A stretch of DNA of 64,000 nt from Motiliproteus sp. SC1-56 (GTDB taxonomy: Bacteria > Pseudomonadota > Gammaproteobacteria > Pseudomonadales > Balneatricaceae), in the NCBI RefSeq assembly GCF_017309075.1, contig NZ_JAEMGS010000010.1:1-64000 (forward strand), in the 5' to 3' direction. A program made the translations under genes and the position numbers. The notes beneath the pieces are model-generated. The model saw only the letters and a list, made by a program, of their open reading frames with translations, was not told the DNA's origin and did not search any database. Below, one piece after another: positions 54,491 through 61,489 of this stretch (positions are counted from its first letter, which is position 1; each line of letters begins with the position of its first letter).

Positions 54491-55644
54491 GGGGCCACCT
54501 CCACCAGTTCATCGCGCCGCAGGTGGCGCACCCCCCCCTGCCCGAACAGAACCCAGGCCTCACCCCGGCCCTGGGCGGCGCCCAGGTAAGCCCTGCGCTG
54601 CGGATCGGTGTAGGCCTGGAAACGTCGCCCGCCGTCCTCGCTGAGCAGCAAGGTTCCCCGCTGTCCAACCACCAACACCCGCCCTCCGGGCAGATCCAGA
54701 ACCGCGTTGAGGGTACTCTGGGTGTCGGTGGTCACCGCCTGCCAAGTCCGGCCCTGGTCGGCGCTGCGAAAGGCCCTTCCGCGCATCCCCAGCAGCAGCA
54801 ATGCCCCGTCAACCGGGGCTACTGCGAACAGGGAGCCGGCATAGGGGCTTTGCAGCCATTCAAAACTGCGCCCAGCGTCCAGGGAGCGAAACAGCAACCC
54901 CTGCTCGCCTGCCAGGTAGAGCGCCTCCCCGACCCCGGCCACGGCATTCAGGTGATACCCATCAGGGTTGTCCAGATCAGCCATGCGGGGCGCCCACTGA
55001 CGGCCGCCGTCCCGGGTCTCCAGCACCAGGCCGTAAGCCCCCACGGCCCAGCCATGACGGGCATTAGCAAACCAGACGTCCAGCAGCGGCTTGTTGGGAC
55101 CGTCTTCCAGGGCATACTGGGCATCTTCTAGTGCGAACAGAGCCTCGTCCAGGCGCTCTTCCAGCAGGTCGGCATCCGCGCCTACCTCGGGCTGGGCCAG
55201 CGCCGCCTCCAGCTCGTTCACCCGGGACTGGCGGTATTCGACAATCCGGTCGTTAAGGGCGAACCCATCCAGCTGCCGCTCCCAGGTGCGCCCGCTGTCA
55301 CGGGAGTGGAGGATGATGCCATCGTGGCCTACCGCCCAACCCAGTTCCGGGGTGGGAAAAGCGACCGCCGTCAGGGTGACTCGCGCCGGCACCTCGGCCT
55401 GCTGCCAGGACTCTCCCCGGTCCTCTGAATAAAGAATGTGCCCCCGTTCGCCAACCGCGACCAGCCGGTCACCGGCATCGGCTACATCCAGGAGCAGTGA
55501 GTGAGCAGCAAGCGACGAAGAGCGGGCAGGTAGCTGGATGCGATCGCCATCGGGGATGGCATGGGCGGCAAACGCCAGCATAACGAGGCCCCCTGCGACA
55601 AAGCAGCGCGCCGCGCGTAAAGAGGATCCCAAAATCAACCTCAT
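54487..55644 (-). CDS. YCF48-like BNR-repeat propeller protein
   Basis: A 385-residue protein with a signal peptide (about 1-29, VMLAFAAHA) and a beta-propeller of BNR/Asp-box and YCF48-type repeats: AVGERGHILYSEDRGESWQQ, GWAVGHDGIILHSRDSGRTWERQ, GWAVGAYGLVLETRDGGRQW and FRSADQGRTWQAV. A helical insertion (YRQSRVNELEAALAQPEVGAD) sits between repeats. YCF48 proteins assist photosystem II assembly in phototrophs; here the location is periplasmic and the role is unknown. It is the first gene of a four-gene operon with an MMPL pump (overlap 4 bp). Its ATG has a poor ribosome-binding site and lies next to a tandem 21-bp repeat. Confidence 0.9.
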   Translation of the reverse strand: MRLILGSSLRAARCFVAGGLVMLAFAAHAIPDGDRIQLPARSSSLAAHSLLLDVADAGDRLVAVGERGHILYSEDRGESWQQAEVPARVTLTAVAFPTPELGWAVGHDGIILHSRDSGRTWERQLDGFALNDRIVEYRQSRVNELEAALAQPEVGADADLLEERLDEALFALEDAQYALEDGPNKPLLDVWFANARHGWAVGAYGLVLETRDGGRQWAPRMADLDNPDGYHLNAVAGVGEALYLAGEQGLLFRSLDAGRSFEWLQSPYAGSLFAVAPVDGALLLLGMRGRAFRSADQGRTWQAVTTDTQSTLNAVLDLPGGRVLVVGQRGTLLLSEDGGRRFQAYTDPQRRAYLGAAQGRGEAWVLFGQGGVRHLRRDELVEVAP

Positions 55645-55652
55645 ATAACTAT

Positions 55653-55694
55653 CCGATTATTATCATTATTGGGCCGACTATTATCATTATCGGG
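55653..55694. promoter_or_regulatory. tandem 21-bp direct repeat, candidate AraC-family operator
   Basis: Two abutting 21-bp units at 55653-55673 and 55674-55694 are identical at 19 positions. Each contains TATTATCATTAT, flanked by CCGA on the left and GGG on the right. The start codon of YCF48 is 8 bp away. The 21-bp spacing equals two helical turns, the arrangement of AraC-type binding sites, and the operon ends in an AraC-family gene. The repeat overlaps where the leader would be, so repression is as likely as activation. Confidence 0.6.
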
Positions 55695-55943
55695 TCAGGA
55701 AATGACATGTCAGGTCAAATGCGGCCCTATCCGGTGCCCTCATTCTAGCCGAGAAGCCCTCACAAGCACGTACCTTTTGCGCCTCGCTGCCAGAACCCAA
55801 AGGGTTCCAAACCCGCCATTTTGTCGCAATGTCAATTCCTACCCTTTTGACTAACACTTTCAACCATTTTAACCCAACGAGACTGACAAAAACCGCCGAA
55901 TAGTCCTTACGTAATAACCTCATAGCCCGCCACCTGAAGGCCA

Positions 55944-55979
55944 CAAAAAGCCCGGATCGGAAATCCGACCCGGGCTTTT
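55944..55979 (-). terminator. strong terminator downstream of the DUF1329 remnant
   Basis: AAAAGCCCGG-A-TCGGA and TCCGA-C-CCGGGCTTTT form an almost perfect stem with a short loop, bounded by A and T runs. It ends transcription from the HDOD gene and the remnant and separates it from the YCF48 operon. Confidence 0.85.
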
Positions 55980-56036
55980 CACTCAGCTGGACGTAGGTGA
56001 CGCGCCCGTTAGAGGCGAGCCTCCGCTTCGGTGAGA

Positions 56037-56175
56037 TCAGCGCCGTCCGAAACGACGCATGGCCGCGGCGGCGAACTGGCCCCGGTCGAAGGGCTGACCG
56101 AAGGTGAAGCCCTCCTTCTCGTTGGTCAGGCTGTCCACCAGGTAACGCCCGGCCTAAAGGTCATGCAGCACCTCC
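56037..56175 (-). pseudogene. remnant of a DUF1329 gene 3' end
   Basis: This 139-bp segment matches the last 139 bp of the intact DUF1329 gene (57751-57889) with 11 mismatches and no gap. Read on the minus strand it gives HDL-stop-AGRYLVDSLTNEK…, then EGFTFGQPFDRGQF and a proper stop at 56037-56039. The internal TAG replaces a Gln codon (CAG) of the intact copy. The homology ends two bases before the HDOD stop codon, so the two features abut. It is non-functional and either a partial duplication or the tail of a former second copy. Confidence 0.85.
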
Positions 56176-56176
56176 T

Positions 56177-57604
56177 CTAGTTCAAGTGCTGCCTGAGCAC
56201 GACGGGAAGGGACTTACGCTGCTTTCGCAGCCGGGGCAGGAGGGTCTCGTCGGCGAGCGCCTGGAGCGATTCGGCCTTCAGGTCCAGCAGCGCCAGGTGC
56301 TCCTGCAGAAACAGCGTCGGCATTTGCACAACAGCTTCGCCTTTGAGCAGGCGATAGCAGAGCCGGGAAAGGTAGAGGATGGCTACGGGCATGCGCACCT
56401 GGGTGTCGATCTGCGCCGGTGGCGTATATTCCGGGTAGCGCTGCAGCTCGATACTGGAGCAGACCGTTTCCGGCAGGCCCCAGGCGCGCAACAGCGCCGC
56501 GCCCATGTCCGCGCTCTCCAGGCAGCCGATCAGGGGCAGCATCTGCGGATAGCGCTCCTTCAGCAGCTCGATCACCGTCAGTCCCACCTGATGCAGCAAC
56601 CCGATTGTCGCCAGCTCCGCCGGCTGTCCCTGACGGCACTCCTGGGACAGGACAAAGGCGATGCTGGAAACCCCTAGGGCCGTCTCATACACCTGGTGAA
56701 AGGTCTGGGTGTCGGGAAGACAGTGACGCACGCCCGAGACCACCAGCATCTGATAGATCCCGTCATAACCCAACAGCACCACCGCGTGGTTAACGTCGGC
56801 TATCTTGTTTTCAAACCGGTAGCAGGAGGAGTTGACCGTCTTCAGCACCTCCGCGGTCAACGCCGGGTCTGATTTCACCAGTTCCACAATCTCCCGTGTG
56901 GAGGAGCGCCGGTTAACCAGCTTGGCGATCAAGGTTGTGGTGGCATCCGGCAGCCGCGGCACCTTTTCGATGAGCGCCTGGACTAACTTTGAACGACCTA
57001 TATCAGGGGCGGTCCGGTGGGAGGCCTGCATCAGCCCCGCGATCAGCTGCGCGTTTTTCTGACCGGTCTGACGGGCCTCCTCCCCCAGTTGCCGGATCCG
57101 CTGGCGGTCGACGCCGTGAACAGTCCCCAACAGGGCCAGCTTCAACCGGTCGTCGATCAGCCCCAGCAGGCGCTCGTCGACGAGCGCCACTGAAGTCGCC
57201 GAGCACGCCGTGGCCCGGCATCCGACCGCTCGAGGCCGACTCAGGTCGGCCTCGGCAAACCAGCCCCCCGGTTCAAGGGTCTCCACCCTGGCGGCGCTCC
57301 CTTCAACGGCGTCCCAGGCCAGCTGGAGACTCCCCTTGACCACCCAGTACCAGAAAGCCAGCGGATCGTCTTCACGGTGGAGCACCTCCCCCGGGGCCAG
57401 GGGTTTTACCGTCGCCAGGCGATAGAGCGCCAGAAGCTCCTTGTCACCAAGCACGGGCAATGGCGGGGCATCTTGGCTCGAGGCGGCTCGCGCCGACTGG
57501 GGGGATAGGGTCCGGGAATCATTCAAGGAGACATGGGGGGGCGCCGGCTTCGCGGGGGGCGAGGCGGCACGGATCTGGCGTGACTTCCAGAAGTTGACAA
57601 ACAT
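56177..57604 (-). CDS. HDOD-domain protein with cyclic-nucleotide-binding-like domain
   Basis: A 475-residue protein. A cNMP-binding-type beta-barrel domain is at about 55-165 (LAPGEVLHREDDPLAFWYWVVKGSLQL) and an HDOD domain at about 215-415 (IEKVPRLPDATTTLIAKLVNRRSSTREIVELVKSDPALTAEVLKTVNSS). HDOD domains resemble HD hydrolases without the catalytic HD pair and act in signalling. The ATG at 57604 follows AAGGGATTGGGT; TTG 57610 is less likely. It lies between the DUF1329 gene and a 139-bp copy of that gene's end, as if inserted there. Ligand and partner unknown. Confidence 0.87.
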   Translation of the reverse strand: MFVNFWKSRQIRAASPPAKPAPPHVSLNDSRTLSPQSARAASSQDAPPLPVLGDKELLALYRLATVKPLAPGEVLHREDDPLAFWYWVVKGSLQLAWDAVEGSAARVETLEPGGWFAEADLSRPRAVGCRATACSATSVALVDERLLGLIDDRLKLALLGTVHGVDRQRIRQLGEEARQTGQKNAQLIAGLMQASHRTAPDIGRSKLVQALIEKVPRLPDATTTLIAKLVNRRSSTREIVELVKSDPALTAEVLKTVNSSCYRFENKIADVNHAVVLLGYDGIYQMLVVSGVRHCLPDTQTFHQVYETALGVSSIAFVLSQECRQGQPAELATIGLLHQVGLTVIELLKERYPQMLPLIGCLESADMGAALLRAWGLPETVCSSIELQRYPEYTPPAQIDTQVRMPVAILYLSRLCYRLLKGEAVVQMPTLFLQEHLALLDLKAESLQALADETLLPRLRKQRKSLPVVLRQHLN

Positions 57605-57714
57605 ACCCAATCCCTTAAGTACAACTACCGATGGGTAAGAAATAGTGCCACCATCCTCGGCAGCAGCAGATCTAAAGACCTACCGGCAACATACTCCCGC
57701 TCTCCAGCGGGGTC

Positions 57715-57741
57715 AAGACGCCGGCCACCGGCCGGCGTCTT
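57715..57741 (-). terminator. perfect hairpin after the DUF1329 gene
   Basis: AAGACGCCGGCC and GGCCGGCGTCTT form a perfect 12-bp stem with a 3-base loop, 10 bp beyond the DUF1329 stop codon. There is no T-run on the minus strand, so it may act with Rho or as a 3' stabiliser. Confidence 0.5.
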
Positions 57742-57750
57742 GGTGGCGCC

Positions 57751-59109
57751 TCAGCGGCGTCCGGAACGACGGATGGCCGCAGCAGTGAACTGGCCCCGGT
57801 CAAAGGGCTGACCGAAGGTGAAGCCCTCCTCCTCGTTGGTCAGGCTGCCCACCAGGTAACGCCCGGCCTGGAGGTCATGCAGCACCTCCGCCGCCAGCCA
57901 GGGCACCTTGGCGTCCCGGTACTGGAATTCGTGAGCCTCGCCCACCCGCCACAGCTCGCCGCGCGCATCGTAGTGATCGGCGACGGCGATCTGCCAAGTG
58001 TCCTCATCCACGTAGAAGCGACGTTTGTGGTAGATATGACGCTCACCCTCCTTAAGCGTAGCCTCCACCACCCAGACCCGGTGCAGCTCATAGCGCAAAT
58101 GGTCGGGGTTGAGGTGCCCGGGCTGCAGAATATCACCGTAGCTGAGGTCCCGGGAATTGAGGGCAAAGCTGTTATAGGGAATAAACAACTCCTTTTTGCC
58201 CACCAGATTCCACTCGTAACGGTCGGGCGCGCCGTTGTACATATCCAGGTTGTCGGCGGTCCGCAGCCCTTCAGAGGCGGTACCGGGGGCGTCGTAGGCG
58301 ATCTGGGGCGCGCGGCGCACCCGGCGCTGGCCGGCATTGTATTGCCAGGCCAGGCGCGCCTGCTTCACCTGGTTAAGGGTCTCGTGGATCAGCAGCACGT
58401 TGCCGGTCAAACGCGCCGGCGCCAGCACCTGCTGGGTAAAGTAGCTGAGGATGTTGTCATCCTTTTCCGCGTCCCGCCCCCCCTTGAGGTAGTCGGGCCA
58501 GCTTACCCGCTCGAGAAACTGCACCGGGGTGTAGTCGCCGTTGCGGTGCACCGGGACCTGCACCAGGGTGCGCTCCACTGATCCCCCGCGATAACGGGTG
58601 ATGTGATTCCACACCACTTCCAGGCCGCTGCTAGGCATGGGGAAAGGCACCGCTTCCTGGTAACTGGAGATGCCGTTACCGCTATCCACCAGCTCAGAGG
58701 TGGTGGCGTTGGCACGGGCGGCGTCATAGACCTTTTGCGGGTAGGCAGCCGTGCGGTGAGTGGGGTAGACCGGAATCCGGTAGGTATCGGGGTAACGCTT
58801 GAGCAGCGCCACCTGGCCGGGACTCAGGTTGTCGGCGTACTGGTCCACGTTGGCGGCGGTAATCACAAAACGCGGTTTCTCATCCGCATAGGGATTCTGG
58901 TAGCGGTCACCGGTGTAGTCAGCGCTCATTCCTCCCTCCCAGGAAGGAATGGTGCCCTCGGCGTTACCGGCCTGGGTGGCGCCCACCGGGGTCAAGGTTG
59001 TCCCCAGGGCCTGGGCCTCCTGTTCGGAGACCGCGGCCTGTACGGCGCCGGTGGCGAGCAGCCCGGCCAGCAGCAGCGGAAGCGGGGCGCGAAGGGTTTT
59101 TAAACTCAT
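57751..59109 (-). CDS. DUF1329 outer-membrane lipid-carrier-like protein
   Basis: A 452-residue protein with a signal peptide (LLLAGLLATGAVQA) and the DUF1329 domain: LGTTLTPVGATQAGNAEGTIPSWEGG, RGGSVERTLVQVPVHRNGDYT, and HLRYELHRVWVVEATLKEGERHIYHKRRFYVDEDTWQI, shown here as short pieces. The family has a LolA/LolB-like fold and is periplasmic or outer-membrane associated. GAGGATAAGC precedes the ATG. It is second in the DUF1302-DUF1329 operon; its 3' end is duplicated 1.6 kb downstream. A lipid or steroid carrier role is inferred from the fold and companions. Confidence 0.92.
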   Translation of the reverse strand: MSLKTLRAPLPLLLAGLLATGAVQAAVSEQEAQALGTTLTPVGATQAGNAEGTIPSWEGGMSADYTGDRYQNPYADEKPRFVITAANVDQYADNLSPGQVALLKRYPDTYRIPVYPTHRTAAYPQKVYDAARANATTSELVDSGNGISSYQEAVPFPMPSSGLEVVWNHITRYRGGSVERTLVQVPVHRNGDYTPVQFLERVSWPDYLKGGRDAEKDDNILSYFTQQVLAPARLTGNVLLIHETLNQVKQARLAWQYNAGQRRVRRAPQIAYDAPGTASEGLRTADNLDMYNGAPDRYEWNLVGKKELFIPYNSFALNSRDLSYGDILQPGHLNPDHLRYELHRVWVVEATLKEGERHIYHKRRFYVDEDTWQIAVADHYDARGELWRVGEAHEFQYRDAKVPWLAAEVLHDLQAGRYLVGSLTNEEEGFTFGQPFDRGQFTAAAIRRSGRR

Positions 59110-59138
59110 ATTCTGCTTATCCTCTTGGCCTGCGGGCG

Positions 59139-61079
59139 TTAAAACGAGACGCCCAGGGAGGCGGAAAGAAAGTCCCGGTCACGAATGGGATTAAAGTCGC
59201 CGCCGCTGAAACGGGTGTAGGAGATTCCGGCGGTGTAGGTGTTGAGATAGCTGGCATCCAGCGCCAGGCTCAGGGCCTTGCTGCCTTCGTTGAACCCGGT
59301 GGAAGCGGGCGAATACCCGTCCACGTCGTGGGACCAGCCGATGCTGGGCTTGAGGTTAATGCCGGCAAAGACGTCGTTGTAATTGAACACGGCGCGGGCC
59401 CGGTAGCCCCAGGAGTTGGCGGTAACAAAGCCGTCGCTTCCTGCCTGCCCGAATTCACTGGCACGACCGTAACGAATGGCGCCCGCTTCATCTGCCTCGT
59501 CAAAACTGTGCACATGATTGAACGCGACCTCGCCCACCAGTGCCAGGCGACTGGCTCCCAGTACCCGGTCGATAAAGTGAATCGCCGTCACCTGGGCCTG
59601 GGTCACGTCAAAGCGATCATAGCCGCGGACGACTGTGCCATTGGCGTCGCCACTAGCCAAAGTCTGGGCATTAGCGGCCTGCACTCTGCCATTGACTGGG
59701 TTACCGGTCTGGGTTCCTGCAGTCAAGATGGCGCCTACTAAGTCCGCACCGTTGATCTGGAAAGGCACGTCCCGATGGTGACTGACCTCACCGGAAACCG
59801 CCACCACGCCAACGTTGGTCGAGAAACTGAGCCCCAGCGCCTGAACATCCTCCGGATACTCGGTGAAATAGACCGGATTCTGACCCAGCAAATTGTTCGG
59901 GACAAAAGGCGCCGGGCTGGACTCGGGAACGCCGTTGAAGTCGAAGTCTCCCGCCAGCTGGTTAAAGCCGGTAGAAATACCGCTCGCCACCGGGGTGCGG
60001 CTGTGATAGTTCAGGAAGTAAAAGCCAAACTCGGTAAAGTTGAGCTCCTCGGCGAAGTAGCGGAACGCAAGGCCATACTGACCCTCGTCATCGGCTTCGC
60101 GAATTCCGTCCTCGGCGCGATCGACAAAGAAGCCGCTTCCGAGAGCCCCGGCATCACTGGTAGCCGCCAACAGGGCGGGGATCTGCGGGTTGGTAGGATC
60201 CACTGCCGCCAGCTGCGCGGCCGTTTGGGCCGCCACCGCCCCCAGGGTCAAGCGATCGCACCCCTCGGGCACGTAATCGAGGGTAGAAAAGTAAGTGCCG
60301 CAGCCATCCAGCACGGTTTTCTCAAACTGCAGTTGGTAGAAGGCCTCAACGCTCAGGGAGTCGGTGATCCCCAGGTTGCCGAACAGCATGTTGGAGGGCA
60401 GCAACCCTTCCTTGATCTCGGCGCCGGGGCGGCGAAACGCGGCCACATCGACTGGGTTGAGGGAGCTGATACCGCCGCGAACAAAGGTACTTTCACCCCA
60501 GTTCACCACCTGGCGCCCCAGACGCACGCTCAGGGGTTTTTCGGCAACCTCGAAATCACCGTAGACGAAGGCATCCAGGATTTCCGCGCCTGAGAACTTG
60601 GCGTAATCGTTGAAGGTGTCGTCGTCCAGGGACGCACCGCGGTCGTAGCCGTTGGCGACATGCCCCCAGGGACGGTCGCCGTCCTTGAGTTCAAAGTCGT
60701 ACCAGTACTTGCCGCGCCCGAAGAAGCCGAGGTTACGGTAGGTCAGTTCCAGATCGTGAACGCCTTTAAAGACCTTGGTAAAGGCATCCCCGTCATCGAA
60801 ATTCAGATTGCCGTCATCGTTGACGCCGTTGCTTAGCAGGTTGCCGTCGTTGAAGGCGGATATCAGGTCAGGGTCACGATCCTCCATCCGCCAGCTGGCG
60901 CCGATCGAAAGCTGCGAGTCCAGCCGTCCCTCTACCTCGCCAAGATTGAATTCCAAGGCCTGCACGGGGCCGCAAGAGAGGGTGACGACCATGCCTGCAA
61001 CGGGCAGCGCAGGCTTTTTCAGCTTGCGCAATACCGAACCGCTGCAAGGACCAGCCGCACGATTTGTAATTATCGCCAT
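59139..61079 (-). CDS. DUF1302 outer-membrane protein
   Basis: A 646-residue protein from the ATG at 61079, preceded by GAGGATAAGC. An earlier ATG at 61136 lacks such a site. The mature part starts near ALEFNLGEVEGRLDSQLSIGASWRM and shows the DUF1302 pattern of beta strands: VKDLELTYRNLGFFGRGKYWYDFELKDG, RLGRQVVNWGESTFVRGGISSLNPVD, and a final strand ending in FLSASLGVSF with terminal Phe, typical for BAM substrates. It probably forms a beta-barrel pore. It precedes DUF1329 by 29 bp; the pair usually occurs with MMPL pumps. Confidence 0.9.
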   Translation of the reverse strand: MAIITNRAAGPCSGSVLRKLKKPALPVAGMVVTLSCGPVQALEFNLGEVEGRLDSQLSIGASWRMEDRDPDLISAFNDGNLLSNGVNDDGNLNFDDGDAFTKVFKGVHDLELTYRNLGFFGRGKYWYDFELKDGDRPWGHVANGYDRGASLDDDTFNDYAKFSGAEILDAFVYGDFEVAEKPLSVRLGRQVVNWGESTFVRGGISSLNPVDVAAFRRPGAEIKEGLLPSNMLFGNLGITDSLSVEAFYQLQFEKTVLDGCGTYFSTLDYVPEGCDRLTLGAVAAQTAAQLAAVDPTNPQIPALLAATSDAGALGSGFFVDRAEDGIREADDEGQYGLAFRYFAEELNFTEFGFYFLNYHSRTPVASGISTGFNQLAGDFDFNGVPESSPAPFVPNNLLGQNPVYFTEYPEDVQALGLSFSTNVGVVAVSGEVSHHRDVPFQINGADLVGAILTAGTQTGNPVNGRVQAANAQTLASGDANGTVVRGYDRFDVTQAQVTAIHFIDRVLGASRLALVGEVAFNHVHSFDEADEAGAIRYGRASEFGQAGSDGFVTANSWGYRARAVFNYNDVFAGINLKPSIGWSHDVDGYSPASTGFNEGSKALSLALDASYLNTYTAGISYTRFSGGDFNPIRDRDFLSASLGVSF

Positions 61080-61489
61080 GCTTATCCTCAATTTTCTTAT
61101 TGTTCCAAGCGCCAACAAGGCGCTCGTTAACTGCAAACATCGGCTTTATAAAGCCTTTTGACCGGAAACCAGACCGACGCCGCTGCGTTGACTTTAACGA
61201 CCGCCTCAGCAGCAATACCCGACTCTGACTTCGATAAAAGCCACTTGTTCAAGGCACATCTTTCATCCAGCCCCGACATTGTTCAATAACAAATTTTAAC
61301 CAAAAAGGGTGACAAATACGTTCAGCCGAGCGCAAAGTACAGGCTTTCTTGCCAAAGATCAAAGGGAAGCGAGTGCACGGGAAAAGGGCCGGGTTCCGAC
61401 TACCATTTTAGCGTTGAATATGCGATAAACCGCGCCTTTTGTTCCTGCGCTTCAAGGCAAAGCGCCACCAGCCGATCAGGGAGTCCGCC
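61080..61489. other. 410-bp divergent promoter region of DUF1302 and SLC13 genes
   Basis: This stretch holds no gene. It contains the inverted repeat AGCGCC-AACAA-GGCGCT (61108-61124) close to the DUF1302 start and the perfect 14-bp palindrome GGCTTTATAAAGCC (61142-61155). An A+T-rich block lies around 61283-61325. No further recognised element is seen. Confidence 0.65.
61142..61155. promoter_or_regulatory. perfect palindrome upstream of DUF1302
   Basis: GGCTTTATAAAGCC is a perfect 14-bp palindrome 63 bp upstream of the DUF1302 ATG, where a repressor or activator could bind near a promoter. No known regulator motif was matched. Confidence 0.4.

Larger units (their letters stand above)
55645..56036. 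other. 392-bp gap with promoter repeat and terminator
   Basis: This region between the YCF48 gene and the DUF1329 remnant holds the tandem 21-bp repeat (55653-55694) and a strong terminator (55944-55979). An open frame of 85 codons here is not credible as a gene. The A+T-rich part at 55640-55690 likely contains the operon's promoter. Confidence 0.6.

Noticed and set aside
55687-55944. An 85-codon minus-strand frame upstream of YCF48
   Set aside because: No ribosome-binding site and no recognisable fold. It overlaps the tandem repeat, and the terminator lies just upstream of its start.
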